Source: Calditrichota bacterium
GTDB taxonomy: Bacteria; Calditrichota; Calditrichia; RBG-13-44-9; J075
Length of the DNA stretch: 37,965 bases
NCBI GenBank assembly: GCA_020434205.1
Contig: JAGRBF010000062.1
Span: forward strand, 4,028-41,992
Direction: 5' to 3'
Part shown: positions 8,003-15,454 of the stretch, piece by piece
How positions within the stretch are numbered: the stretch's first letter is position 1
How the letters are laid out: every line of letters starts with the position of its first letter
Translations under genes and position numbers: made by a program
The notes under the pieces: model-generated
Told to the model about the DNA's origin: nothing
Databases searched by the model: none
What the model saw: the letters and a program-made list of their open reading frames with translations, nothing else

Positions 8003-10672
8003 CTACCACAAAACAACTTCCTGCTTGGCTTGCGCCGCTTTTTCGCCCACGCTGAAGTGGCTCAACATTTCGCGGAGCTCCCGTGCGGTTGCGTTCAGCG
8101 TTTCCGCGGCGGCCGCCGTTTGTTCGGCGCTGGCGGTGTTGGCCTGAGTTACCCGGTCGATTTCGCCCAGGCCGATGTTCATCTGCCGGATGCCCATGGT
8201 CTGCTGCTGGGAAGCATCGGTGATTTCGCCGATCAGCTGGGCAACGCTGCTCACCTGGCTGGCAATCTCATTTAAAGCGCCGGAGGAATGGTCGGCAACT
8301 TTACTGCCGTTTTGCACCTGGGTTATGGAATGTTCGATGAGCCCGGTCGTTTCCTTGGATGCCCGGGCACTCCGCTGAGCCAGACCGCGAACCTCCTCGG
8401 CCACCACCGCAAAACCCTTGCCATGCACCCCGGCGCGGGCGGCTTCCACCGCGGCGTTCAAAGCCAATAAATTGGTCTGAAATGCGATATCATCAATGGA
8501 TCGAATAATGTTGGAGACCTTCTCCGAGGCATCGCGGATACCGCTGATCGCCGACACCATCTGCACCATTTGCAGACTGCCTTTTTCGGCGGCATTTTTC
8601 ATCTTTACCGACAGTTCGTTGACCCGCAAGGCGCTGTCCGTATTGTGCTGACTCTGATGCGTGATCGCGTTGGCGGAGGCGCTGATCTCCTGCACAAATC
8701 CCGCCTGGCGGACGGCCCCCTCGGACATGGTCGTGCTGGCATCCGTAACCTGCTTCGAGGCGTTGAACAAGTCGTTGGCGGTGCCCTGCAGTCTTTGGAC
8801 AAGTTCGCTGAGGTTCTCTACCGTCCGGTTAAAGGAATTTTTCATCAAAGAAAAATCCCCTTCATAATTCCCGGAAATGCGGAAGTTCAGGTCCCCGTTA
8901 TTCAGACGGGAAAGACCGGTTACGATCTCATTAACGGGATTCATAATGGCGTCAACTGCTCCGTTGATGCTGTTGATCAGTTTCCCGTATTCCCCCTCAG
9001 CATTATCCACCCGGACCCGTTCGGTAAAAATTCCGGCCTTCAGGGCCGCTGCGGTGCGGTTTACCTCGCTAATGACCTGGCGAATGGCGGTCATGTCCAC
9101 AATATACTCGAGGCCGCCGACAATTTGCCCCGTTTCATCTTTAAGGGGGGTTCCGGAATATTGAATGGGGAGGTTGAGGTTGCTGGCGGTAACGGTGGTT
9201 TCCCCGGTGAAGACCTTATCCTGGCTCATGGCCTGGTGAACGCGGCAGGCGCTGGTTTGGCAATGGCTGTTGCGAAATAAATCGTAACATTTCTGCCCCA
9301 CGCAGTTTGCCTGGGATTTGCCCGCCAGTTGAGCACCGGTTTTGTTGATGAAGCGGATGTTCATTTTTCGGTCTACCGCCAAAACCGGGGTGGAAACACT
9401 GTTTAAATAATGGACTTTTTGCAGGGCATCATTCATGGAGGCGGTCGTTTCCGCCTTGCTTTTGATGAGGTTCTCCTTCATGCGGATCATGGCCAATCCC
9501 AAATGGTCCTGCCCGGAAGCCGCCTGATAAGATTTTTCGAAATCCCCTTCGGAAATGGCCAGGGCAAAGGCAGTTTTTTGAGTCTGACACTCCTTGATTC
9601 CCCGGAAAGCCTCCGCCAGCTCTCCCAGCTCATCCCTGGAGCGGAAATCGATGGGGACGTCTATGTTGCCGATTGCCAGATTGTGGGCGGCATCCTTGAG
9701 CAGCAAAATCGGGGTGACCATTCTTTTCCCGGCAACAGACCCCACCAGGGCCAGAAATATACCCCCCGCCAGGAGCATCACCCAAAAATTGTTTAACAGG
9801 GCTTTCTGGGAATGAAAAACCTCATCCTGGGCGATTTCGATACCCAAAAGCCAGTTGTCATCTGCATTGTGGGAATAGATCCCGATATAAGGCTGGCCGC
9901 CCTCGTCGGAAAATTCGTATAACCCGAGTCCCCGGTTACCGGCATGATCAACCGCTTCCCGGTCTATCCGCCGGGCCGGCGTGTCCTTGTCCCGTTGAAT
10001 AATCTGGCCGTCCAGGGTGGTCAGAAATGCCCGGGCGGTTTTGCCGATTTCCAACTCCGTGTTGATCAATTTGGTGATGTAGCCGATTTCCAGTTCCAAC
10101 ACCAGCACTCCCAGGGTTTGGCCGGAAGGGTCTTTGAGCGGGGTTAATGCCAGCTGATGATAGTGGTCTTTTTCTTCAAAGCCGAAGAAATCGGTAATCT
10201 GTTGTTGTTGCAGGGATTTGCGAAAATAGGGGGATTGGGAAAGGTCCTCGAATTGATGGGCTGTGGTGGCGTCACCGTGAGCCGGACTCACCAGCACCCG
10301 TCCGGCATCATCGCAAATAAAAACATGATGATAAAGCCCCCAATGCGTCTCCTGGTAAGTCCTCAGAAGTTCCCGGCTTTCGCCATAGGCGCTCAACTGT
10401 TCGGGATTGGCCGTCGCCCCCGCCCGCTGGTAATCGCTGAGAAACTGCATCAAGGCCGGTTGCAGGACCAGAGCCGAGCTGTTGGCTTTAACGATTTTAA
10501 AGTACTGACCCAACAGGTCCTGACGGACCTGAATCGCATCGGTTAATTGATTTTTTATCTGAACAGAAATGGCCGCTTCGCTCTGGCGGAGTTGCAGCCA
10601 GTTCAAAGCGACCAACGGGATCAGCCCCACCCCCACAATTGCCAGCACAAATTTCAACCGGATCGATTTCAT
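8003..10672 (-). CDS. Methyl-accepting chemotaxis protein with Cache-like sensor, two HAMP regions and PAS
   Basis: 889 residues. Transmembrane segment 1 (about 7-27) is followed by a large periplasmic region of about 265 residues with dCache-like character ('YHHVFICDDAGRVLVSP', 'TLDGQIIQRD'). Then come TM2 (about 296-318), HAMP (about 320-375), a PAS domain (about 424-540), a second HAMP-like segment (about 575-620) and the signalling domain. The chemoreceptor hairpin tip is 'IDDIAFQTNLLALNAAVEAARAG' (split here: 'IAFQTNLLALNAAVEAARAG'), followed by 'GFAVVAEEVRGLAQRSA'. The PAS holds three close cysteines ('CYDLF', then 'HCQTSAC'). The C-terminus ends in VVLW with no NWETF-type CheR/CheB tether. 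The start was moved from an upstream in-frame ATG at 10744 to 10672 because an AGGGAAAGGGG ribosome site lies directly upstream. No che genes are in the window. Confidence 0.93.
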   Translation of the reverse strand: MKSIRLKFVLAIVGVGLIPLVALNWLQLRQSEAAISVQIKNQLTDAIQVRQDLLGQYFKIVKANSSALVLQPALMQFLSDYQRAGATANPEQLSAYGESRELLRTYQETHWGLYHHVFICDDAGRVLVSPAHGDATTAHQFEDLSQSPYFRKSLQQQQITDFFGFEEKDHYHQLALTPLKDPSGQTLGVLVLELEIGYITKLINTELEIGKTARAFLTTLDGQIIQRDKDTPARRIDREAVDHAGNRGLGLYEFSDEGGQPYIGIYSHNADDNWLLGIEIAQDEVFHSQKALLNNFWVMLLAGGIFLALVGSVAGKRMVTPILLLKDAAHNLAIGNIDVPIDFRSRDELGELAEAFRGIKECQTQKTAFALAISEGDFEKSYQAASGQDHLGLAMIRMKENLIKSKAETTASMNDALQKVHYLNSVSTPVLAVDRKMNIRFINKTGAQLAGKSQANCVGQKCYDLFRNSHCQTSACRVHQAMSQDKVFTGETTVTASNLNLPIQYSGTPLKDETGQIVGGLEYIVDMTAIRQVISEVNRTAAALKAGIFTERVRVDNAEGEYGKLINSINGAVDAIMNPVNEIVTGLSRLNNGDLNFRISGNYEGDFSLMKNSFNRTVENLSELVQRLQGTANDLFNASKQVTDASTTMSEGAVRQAGFVQEISASANAITHQSQHNTDSALRVNELSVKMKNAAEKGSLQMVQMVSAISGIRDASEKVSNIIRSIDDIAFQTNLLALNAAVEAARAGVHGKGFAVVAEEVRGLAQRSARASKETTGLIEHSITQVQNGSKVADHSSGALNEIASQVSSVAQLIGEITDASQQQTMGIRQMNIGLGEIDRVTQANTASAEQTAAAAETLNATARELREMLSHFSVGEKAAQAKQEVVLW

Positions 10673-10676
10673 TGCA

Positions 10677-10687
10677 CCCCTTTCCCT
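10677..10687 (-). promoter_or_regulatory. Ribosome binding site that sets the chemoreceptor start
   Basis: On the minus strand this reads AGGGAAAGGGG and ends 4 bases before the ATG at 10672. The protein after that ATG begins with a short basic stretch and then the first membrane helix, as expected. The longer reading to 10744 has no such site and adds residues without membrane or domain character. Confidence 0.75.
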
Positions 10688-10812
10688 GAGATGATATTCT
10701 GTTCCGCCCCCGCGGATTGCCTTTCGGATTCCACCGAAAATCACTCAAAATTCTGATGATAAACCCAACATTGCAATTATCGGACTCCGAAGGAAAAACT
10801 CTACACGCAAAA

Positions 10813-10827
10813 TGCGCCAAAGGCGCA
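10813..10827. repeat. Small perfect hairpin, 6-bp stem with 3-base loop
   Basis: TGCGCC-AAA-GGCGCA in the spacer between the divergent chemoreceptor and LytTR genes. No T-run follows it on either strand, so it is not a standard terminator. Similar GC stems with 3-base loops occur at 11676-11690 and 11781-11793. Confidence 0.6.
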
Positions 10828-10940
10828 AATATAGCCTTGGCCAGCGTTTTTTGTTCGACTTCCGGAAATTTATCCTCTACTTTAAAGGGTAGGTATCGGG
10901 GGCTGCTTTGTTTGCCACCATTCCGGAAACCAAACGGGCG

Positions 10941-10944
10941 AGGA
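10941..10944 (+). promoter_or_regulatory. Ribosome binding site that sets the LytTR regulator start
   Basis: AGGA lies 9 bases before the ATG at 10954. The frame is open further upstream to an ATG at 10717, but that extension covers the spacer with the hairpin and has no receiver-domain character. A GTG at 10951 and an ATG at 10960 are also in frame; 10954 has the best spacing. Confidence 0.6.
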
Positions 10945-10953
10945 TACGTAGTG

Positions 10954-11664
10954 ATGAGTATGCGGATATTGATTGTCGAAGACGAAAATCCCATTGCTCA
11001 TTATCTGGGGGATCTGTGCGGCAAGGTGCTCAGCGAACGGGCCCCGCAGATTGCCTTTGCCGAAAGCCTGGATGCCGCCGAGGATTACCTGCGCAATCAC
11101 GAAATCGACTTATGTTTGCTGGACCTCAACCTCAACGGGGAGTCCGGATTCGACCTGCTTAAAACCACCCTCTCCAACGCCTTCCACACCATTGTGATTA
11201 CCGCCAACGAAGAAGAGGCGGTGCAGGCCTTCGAATACGGGGTGCTCGATTTTATTCCCAAACCCTTCGATGAGGAACGCCTGGAAAAGGCTTTTCAGCG
11301 TTACTTCGAGCGCAGCGAAAACCGGGAGGTGGTGACCCGCTTCCTGACCGTGCGCAAGGACCAGCAGAACATCGTTCTGCCCGTTTCCCAGATCCGCTAC
11401 TTCAAGGCGGCCGGGATCTATGTGGAAGCCCATTTGCGCAACGGACGCATTGAGATCCTCGACAAAACCATGGACCGCCTTCAGCAGATTCTACCCGCCC
11501 GTTTTGTGCGCATCCACCGTTCCTTTCTGGTGGACATCGCCGAGATTGCCGCTTACCGCCACGTCGGCGGAGGCTCTTACCAGGTGCGTTTGCACGGCGG
11601 TGACCAGCTTCCCCTGTCCCGCCAAAAATACCGCGATTTGCACGAAATACTCAACTACAATTGA
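10954..11664 (+). CDS. LytTR-family response regulator
   Basis: 236 residues. N-terminal receiver domain (about 3-120): acidic pocket Glu9-Asp10, phosphoacceptor Asp57 in 'LCLLDLNLNGESGF', Thr83 and Lys103 in 'FIPKPFDEERL'. C-terminal LytTR DNA-binding domain (about 135-235) with 'ILPARFVRIHRSFLVDI', the typical RxHRSxLVN-like core, and 'LPLSRQKYRDLHEIL'. It would bind direct repeats upstream of target promoters after phosphorylation. Its natural partner type, a LytS-like kinase, is at 1158-2927, though the helicase pair and the chemoreceptor lie between them. It is divergent from the chemoreceptor gene across 281 bases and stands alone as a transcription unit. The start choice rests on AGGA at 10941. 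Confidence 0.93.
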   Translation: MSMRILIVEDENPIAHYLGDLCGKVLSERAPQIAFAESLDAAEDYLRNHEIDLCLLDLNLNGESGFDLLKTTLSNAFHTIVITANEEEAVQAFEYGVLDFIPKPFDEERLEKAFQRYFERSENREVVTRFLTVRKDQQNIVLPVSQIRYFKAAGIYVEAHLRNGRIEILDKTMDRLQQILPARFVRIHRSFLVDIAEIAAYRHVGGGSYQVRLHGGDQLPLSRQKYRDLHEILNYN

Positions 11665-11675
11665 GTTGCAGTGTT

Positions 11676-11690
11676 ATCGCCTGCGGCGAT
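11676..11690. repeat. Perfect hairpin ATCGCC-TGC-GGCGAT downstream of the LytTR gene
   Basis: 6-bp stem with a 3-base loop, starting 12 bases after the LytTR stop. No T-run follows, so a Rho-independent terminator is not clear. It is followed at once by a direct repeat. Confidence 0.55.
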
Positions 11691-11712
11691 TGTTGATTGA
11701 TGATTGTTGATT
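11688..11712. repeat. 11-bp direct repeat, 14-bp period
   Basis: GATTGTTGATT occurs at 11688-11698 and again at 11702-11712, separated by GAT. It lies in the noncoding spacer between the convergent LytTR and dehydrogenase genes. Confidence 0.7.
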
Positions 11713-11723
11713 GTTCTCCGGCT

Positions 11724-11744
11724 AACGGCCAACGGCCAACGGCC
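11724..11744. repeat. 7-bp tandem repeat AACGGCC, three perfect units
   Basis: Three contiguous AACGGCC units in the convergent spacer 11665-11792. One of several 7-8 bp tandem repeats in spacers of this window. Confidence 0.85.
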
Positions 11745-11776
11745 ACACTTCGACACCCCGACACTTCGACACTCCC
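11745..11776. repeat. 16-bp tandem repeat, two units
   Basis: Two adjacent units beginning ACACTTCGACAC that differ at two positions near their ends (11745-11760 and 11761-11776). Directly follows the AACGGCC repeat. Confidence 0.8.
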
Positions 11777-11780
11777 ACAC

Positions 11781-11793
11781 GCGCCGCAGGCGC
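11781..11793. repeat. Hairpin GCGCC-GCA-GGCGC at the 3' end of the dehydrogenase gene
   Basis: 5-bp perfect stem with a 3-base loop. It touches the first base of the dehydrogenase stop codon (11793-11795, minus strand). Same style as the stems at 10813 and 11676. Confidence 0.5.
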
Positions 11794-12530
11794 TAGTCGC
11801 TCTTGCGAATTTTAGCACGCATGATGCCCGGCATCCAGCGCAGCAGCAGACGAAGAACCTTAATTTTCCCTACGCTAACGGTGTATTGGTCTGCTGTCCA
11901 GGCTCGGCCGAAGGCCGCCGCAACTTCGGCGGGGGTTATTTTCCCGGAGCCTCTGCCGTGGGTCATGGCGGTTTCCACCAGCGGGGGAATCAGCTCAAAC
12001 ACCCGCACCGGACTACCCTCCAACTGATAACGCAGAGCGGTGGTGAAGCTGTGAACCGCGGCTTTGGTGGCGCAGTAGACGGCGGCGTTTTCCTTGGGGG
12101 TAAAAGCCAACCCCGAGGTCAGGTTGACAATCGCCGCTTCCTCTTTGGCGCAAAGCAAGGGCAGCAGCAGGGTGCTGAGGTTTACCACCGCCTCAAAGTT
12201 GACCGCAATTTCCTCCTCGATGCGGGGAAAGGGGAGAGACTCGCGGGTCAGGTCATAATTGTGCTGCACCGCGGCGTTGTTGATCAGCACATTCAAATCA
12301 GAATATTCACGCTCCAGTTGTAAAACCAGCCTCTCCAGGTTTTCCCGCCGGCTCACGTCGCAGGGTATCGCCGAAATACGGGGATGTTTTTGGCAGGCTT
12401 CTCTGAGCTTGTCCGCATTGCGACCGGTAATGATAACCCGGTTGTTTTTTTCTGCGAAAAACGTGGCCAGAGCCAATCCGATCCCGCTGCCGCCCCCGGT
12501 AATCAATATTGTATTGCCTGAATCTTTCAT
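11793..12530 (-). CDS. Short-chain dehydrogenase/reductase (DltE-like)
   Basis: 245 residues, normal for a classical SDR. Rossmann glycine motif TGGGSGIG at 11-18, 'NVLINNAAVQ' (NNAG-type motif), catalytic serine in 'VNLTSGLAF' and the YxxxK motif 'YCATKAAVHSF'. The basic 'ITGRNADKL' after strand 2 suggests an NADP(H) preference. The overall wording resembles the DltE/YqjQ-like subgroup; the substrate is unknown. The start at 12530 was chosen over an in-frame ATG at 12575 because AAAGGAGA (12537-12544 on the plus strand) is ideally spaced before it. Next gene on the same strand: an outer-membrane barrel whose stop is 53 bases upstream. Confidence 0.9.
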   Translation of the reverse strand: MKDSGNTILITGGGSGIGLALATFFAEKNNRVIITGRNADKLREACQKHPRISAIPCDVSRRENLERLVLQLEREYSDLNVLINNAAVQHNYDLTRESLPFPRIEEEIAVNFEAVVNLSTLLLPLLCAKEEAAIVNLTSGLAFTPKENAAVYCATKAAVHSFTTALRYQLEGSPVRVFELIPPLVETAMTHGRGSGKITPAEVAAAFGRAWTADQYTVSVGKIKVLRLLLRWMPGIMRAKIRKSD

Positions 12531-12562
12531 CGCTATTCTCCTTTCAGTTAAATATCTTGTGA

Positions 12563-12580
12563 CCCAACCACCCAACCACC
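12563..12580. repeat. 8-bp tandem repeat CCCAACCA, 2.25 units
   Basis: Two perfect contiguous units and a partial third, in the 53-base gap between the beta-barrel gene and the dehydrogenase gene. Short, but of the same style as the other spacer repeats. Confidence 0.6.
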
Positions 12581-12583
12581 TTC

Positions 12584-13297
12584 CTAAAAGCGATACAAAA
12601 CGCCCAGATTAAAAATATGATAGCGGTTGTGGAAGTTGCCTCTAAAGGCCTCATCCATCCTGGTCTTCAATAAATGGGAATCTGCTTCGGATAAATTGGG
12701 GGAACCGCTAATCGTCACCTCCGGAGTGGCAATGTCATTGAAAAAACCCATCGCCATGTTGGTGTTCAGACTCAGACCGTTGTCAAAATCGTAGCGATAG
12801 CCGAATCCCAGTGCCGGGACAATGCCGCTACCCCGTTTTTGCACGAGAGTCATCACCGAGCGATAGGTGTTTTCCCCAATCTCTCGCTCCCGGTTATCGA
12901 AGCGCATCGTCTCAATATCCGCCCGATTGATAACCAACCCCGCCACCAGGTAGGGACTCCAATCCACCGGCCGGTAATGCACCGCGAATACCAAGCGTTC
13001 GCCAGTAGTCTCTTTTGAGGAGAGCAGTCCCTCAAGCCCGATGTTGCGGGCATTATAGGATTGATCGTTGCGCTCCAGATAATCTTTTAGCTGGTAAGTG
13101 GTGCTGAAGGAAAGCCGGTCGTTGAGGTGAAAACCCAGGGTCAGCCCCGGTTTAAAGCTGCCCGACAAAAAGGGAATTTCCCCGAAGGTGAACCCGATTT
13201 CCCAGGCGTTTTTAAAGCGATCCGGCTGATTGCCCCTGAGGGTAAAACTGCTGAGAAGGAATAAAAATGCCGCCAGACAGCGGGTTCGACTTACCAT
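12584..13297 (-). CDS. Putative outer-membrane beta-barrel protein
   Basis: 237 residues. Signal peptide (about 1-20, 'CLAAFLFLLSSFTLRG'), then alternating amphipathic strands ending in 'FNLGVLYRF'. The terminal Phe with alternating hydrophobics is the usual C-terminal signal for BAM-dependent outer-membrane insertion. Segments such as 'LSFSTTYQLKDYL' and 'SPYLVAGLVINRADI' fit antiparallel barrel strands. No specific family was recognised; about eight strands would suit the length. A strong ribosome site AAAGGAGA precedes the ATG. The Crp/Fnr-type gene lies upstream on the same strand across a 204-base spacer with a 7-bp tandem repeat. Function unknown: structural, porin-like or adhesion roles are all possible. 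Confidence 0.8.
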   Translation of the reverse strand: MVSRTRCLAAFLFLLSSFTLRGNQPDRFKNAWEIGFTFGEIPFLSGSFKPGLTLGFHLNDRLSFSTTYQLKDYLERNDQSYNARNIGLEGLLSSKETTGERLVFAVHYRPVDWSPYLVAGLVINRADIETMRFDNREREIGENTYRSVMTLVQKRGSGIVPALGFGYRYDFDNGLSLNTNMAMGFFNDIATPEVTISGSPNLSEADSHLLKTRMDEAFRGNFHNRYHIFNLGVLYRF

Positions 13298-13450
13298 GAT
13301 GGTCTCCTTTCAAAATGAAGTTCGAAAGAAGATCGTTCAAAGTGGGGGACAGTCTCATTAACATAGGTTAAGAACTTAATGCCGGGATGGTACTTCGGCT
13401 TCGCCGGTTGGCCAGCGCGAGTTGTATATGGCAACTATTTTTGACAAAAT

Positions 13451-13513
13451 GCTTATCGCTTATCGCTTATCGCTTATCGCTTATCGCTTATCGCTTATCG
13501 CTCATCGCTCATC
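13451..13513. repeat. 7-bp tandem repeat, nine units, running across a stop codon
   Basis: Seven perfect GCTTATC units (13451-13499) followed by two GCTCATC units (13500-13513). The last units form the final codons and the stop (TGA at 13502-13504, minus strand) of the Crp/Fnr-type gene. Every reading frame through GATAAGC (minus strand) meets a stop within about three units, so unit loss or gain would change only the last few residues. Confidence 0.95.
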
Positions 13514-14149
13514 GCCAGCGGCCAACTTCGCGCGAATCCGGCTCAGCTGAATAGGGGTGATACCCAGGTATGAGGCGATGTGATACTGGGGGATGCGGTT
13601 TTCCAGCCCCGGATGCTCTTCCAGAAAAAAGCGGTAGCGCTCGGTAGCGTTGTTGAGCACCAGGCGAATTTCGCGGATTTCCTTTTTGGCCCACTCCAGC
13701 TCGATAACCTTGCGGGTGAGCCGCTCCAAAAACTGATGGCGGTCGAAAAGTTCGGTGAAGCGGTGATAATCCAGCAACAGCACCCGGCTGTCGCACAGCG
13801 CCTCGATGTTGATAAGGTTCTTTTCCCCGCGAATCATGGCGGTGAGGGCCACCATAAAGGTGTCTTCAGTAAAGAAGGTCTTGTTGTATTCCACCCCGTC
13901 TTCGGTCCGGTAAAATGAGCGAAACACCCCGCTGCAGATGAAAGCCATATCCCGGGGAAAATCCCCGACTTCGGCGAAAGATTCTCCCCTGCGGTATTCC
14001 CTGAGCCGCAGCAGACTGGAAATATCCTCCCAGCAATCCTCCGGCAGGGGTTGGACCCGGTGCATAATCCGGCGCATGCTTTCCGCGCAGGATCTCCCCT
14101 GAGGGGCCGTCTCCGGAAGTGAAGAAAAAGAATCGGCAGAATCTGGCAT
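13502..14149 (-). CDS. Crp/Fnr-family transcriptional regulator
   Basis: 215 residues. Cyclic-nucleotide-binding-like jelly roll (about 35-145: 'REYRRGESFAEVGDFPRDMAF', 'FFTEDTFMVALTAMI', 'LLLDYHRFTELF'), a long linking helix, and a short C-terminal HTH: 'NRIPQYHIASYLGITPIQLSRIR'. This compact layout is common in Bacteroidota-type Crp relatives. The 'IPQYHIASYLGI' helix matches their recognition region. The phosphate-binding RxS cassette of true cAMP receptors is not apparent, so the effector is unknown. An in-frame Met25 ('MRRIMHRV') is a credible alternative start. The C-terminal end is made of a 7-bp tandem repeat. Divergent from the lipoprotein gene. Confidence 0.88.
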   Translation of the reverse strand: MPDSADSFSSLPETAPQGRSCAESMRRIMHRVQPLPEDCWEDISSLLRLREYRRGESFAEVGDFPRDMAFICSGVFRSFYRTEDGVEYNKTFFTEDTFMVALTAMIRGEKNLINIEALCDSRVLLLDYHRFTELFDRHQFLERLTRKVIELEWAKKEIREIRLVLNNATERYRFFLEEHPGLENRIPQYHIASYLGITPIQLSRIRAKLAAGDER

Positions 14150-14410
14150 ACATTATGCCTTTGTTCGGTGTGGTCGACCGGTCACTATGAAGAACGGCCC
14201 GTCCTTTGTTAATTGATGATTCAGAATAATAAGGCCCTGAGCAACAATTGCCCAATTTTTGATTTTTTTTGCAAGAAACCCGGAATCGAGGCGTCTAAGG
14301 TTAAAATCCGCAAATTCATTTTGCCGAGGGAGAAGCGATTCACCAAACGTTACTACACCCGGGTGCTGCAAATCATGTAATCCATCAACAAAAGATGAGG
14401 TAATATCAAA

Positions 14411-15379
14411 ATGAATCTATCATTTCGGGGGCATTTGCTCCCGCTCTTATTGCTGATCGCCATGCTCTCCGCCTGTTCGGAGAACGTCCAGAATTCGGAC
14501 GGAACTTCAACAGAATTGTCGCTTGGCGAGTCGGTGACCACCCAGATTCTTCTGGATGATGTGCAACTCCTGAAGGACAGCGGGGTGGCAACGGATTCGG
14601 CCTATGGTATTTTTTCCATTGGCTGGAATCAGTTTATCCCGCCCGATCAGGACAGCGCCGCTTTGTCCGGCCATGCCTTTGCCTTTAGCGCCGATACCTT
14701 GCTGCCATTCCTTTCCCCGCGCTTTCATCGCCGGGGTGGCCTGGACATGGGCGATGTCTCCCTGGATTACGGCAGCGGCTCTATCGACCTGCTGAAGCGC
14801 GAAACCCGCGACGGCGGTTACACCTATTCGCTGTTCCAGCACTGTCGGGATACCGTGGATCTGGAACTGCCTTTTATCGGTGGCGCCACCTATACCTTTG
14901 GGGCAACCGGCAGCGATGAATTTTCCCCGCTGAGCGTTTCCCTGAACGCCCCGGACGCCTTGATGGGCTTTACCAGCCATGCCGATGAGGATTCGGTAAG
15001 CATTGCCGAAGACCTGGTGCTAACCTGGAGTGGCGGAAGCCCCACCGCAGATGTGGTGCTTCGCGTTATGGGCTTTGATGAAGGCCATGGCCGGCACGGT
15101 CGCCGCGGTGGCCGGCACGGACGGGGATTCGGGCACCATCCCGGAGAACGTCCCCTGCCGTATCAGCGCGCCGGATCGATTTTTGTGGTGCTGAGCGGCA
15201 ATCCCGGAACCTACACCGTTCCCACCGATAGTCTGCAGGCCTTGGTGAGCGACGGGAATCCCGGGAGCGTGATGATCCACATTTCCCAGAATATTGAAAA
15301 CGGGTTTACGCACGACGGAAAAACTTTCAATGCGGTAATTCGCAACGGAGACCGGGTGCGACTAAACCTGGCCGATTAA
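14411..15379 (+). CDS. Lipoprotein of unknown function with Gly/His/Arg-rich insert
   Basis: 322 residues. Lipoprotein signal peptide with lipobox LSAC (Cys at about 22): 'LLPLLLLIAMLSAC'. The mature part is mostly beta-rich ('FIGGATYTFGATG', 'LVLTWSGG', 'SIFVVLSGNPGTYTV', ending 'FNAVIRNGDRVRLNL') and resembles stacked immunoglobulin-like folds. At about 223-240 there is a low-complexity insert, GRHGRRG-GRHGRGF, encoded by a 21-bp imperfect tandem repeat with the shared core GGCCGGCACGG at 15089 and 15110. The insert is rich in His and Arg and could bind metal or polyanions; that is inference. Ribosome site GAGG at 14397-14400. Ends at a strong terminator, so probably monocistronic. No family recognised. 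Confidence 0.8.
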   Translation: MNLSFRGHLLPLLLLIAMLSACSENVQNSDGTSTELSLGESVTTQILLDDVQLLKDSGVATDSAYGIFSIGWNQFIPPDQDSAALSGHAFAFSADTLLPFLSPRFHRRGGLDMGDVSLDYGSGSIDLLKRETRDGGYTYSLFQHCRDTVDLELPFIGGATYTFGATGSDEFSPLSVSLNAPDALMGFTSHADEDSVSIAEDLVLTWSGGSPTADVVLRVMGFDEGHGRHGRRGGRHGRGFGHHPGERPLPYQRAGSIFVVLSGNPGTYTVPTDSLQALVSDGNPGSVMIHISQNIENGFTHDGKTFNAVIRNGDRVRLNLAD

Positions 15380-15384
15380 CCCAT

Positions 15385-15423
15385 AAAAAAAGCCGGGTCG
15401 CCCCAAAGGCACCCGGCTTTTTT
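15385..15423 (+). terminator. Rho-independent terminator after the lipoprotein gene
   Basis: Stem AAAAAAGCCGGGT / ACCCGGCTTTTTT around a 12-base loop, 5 bases after the lipoprotein stop. A-run before and T-run after make it usable from both strands, so it may also stop transcripts leaving metH. Confidence 0.93.
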
Positions 15424-15454
15424 ACATTTCCTGGATACAGTCGCTGTTTCGTAC

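Noticed and set aside
10673-10744. N-terminal extension of the chemoreceptor
   Set aside because: In frame, but the strong ribosome site sits before the ATG at 10672, and the extra residues have no membrane or domain character.
10717-10953. Long N-terminal extension of the LytTR regulator
   Set aside because: The receiver domain starts at the ATG at 10954 with AGGA upstream; the extension covers spacer sequence with a hairpin.
13451-13513. CRISPR array
   Set aside because: Units are 7 bp and contiguous, with no spacers and no cas genes in the window.
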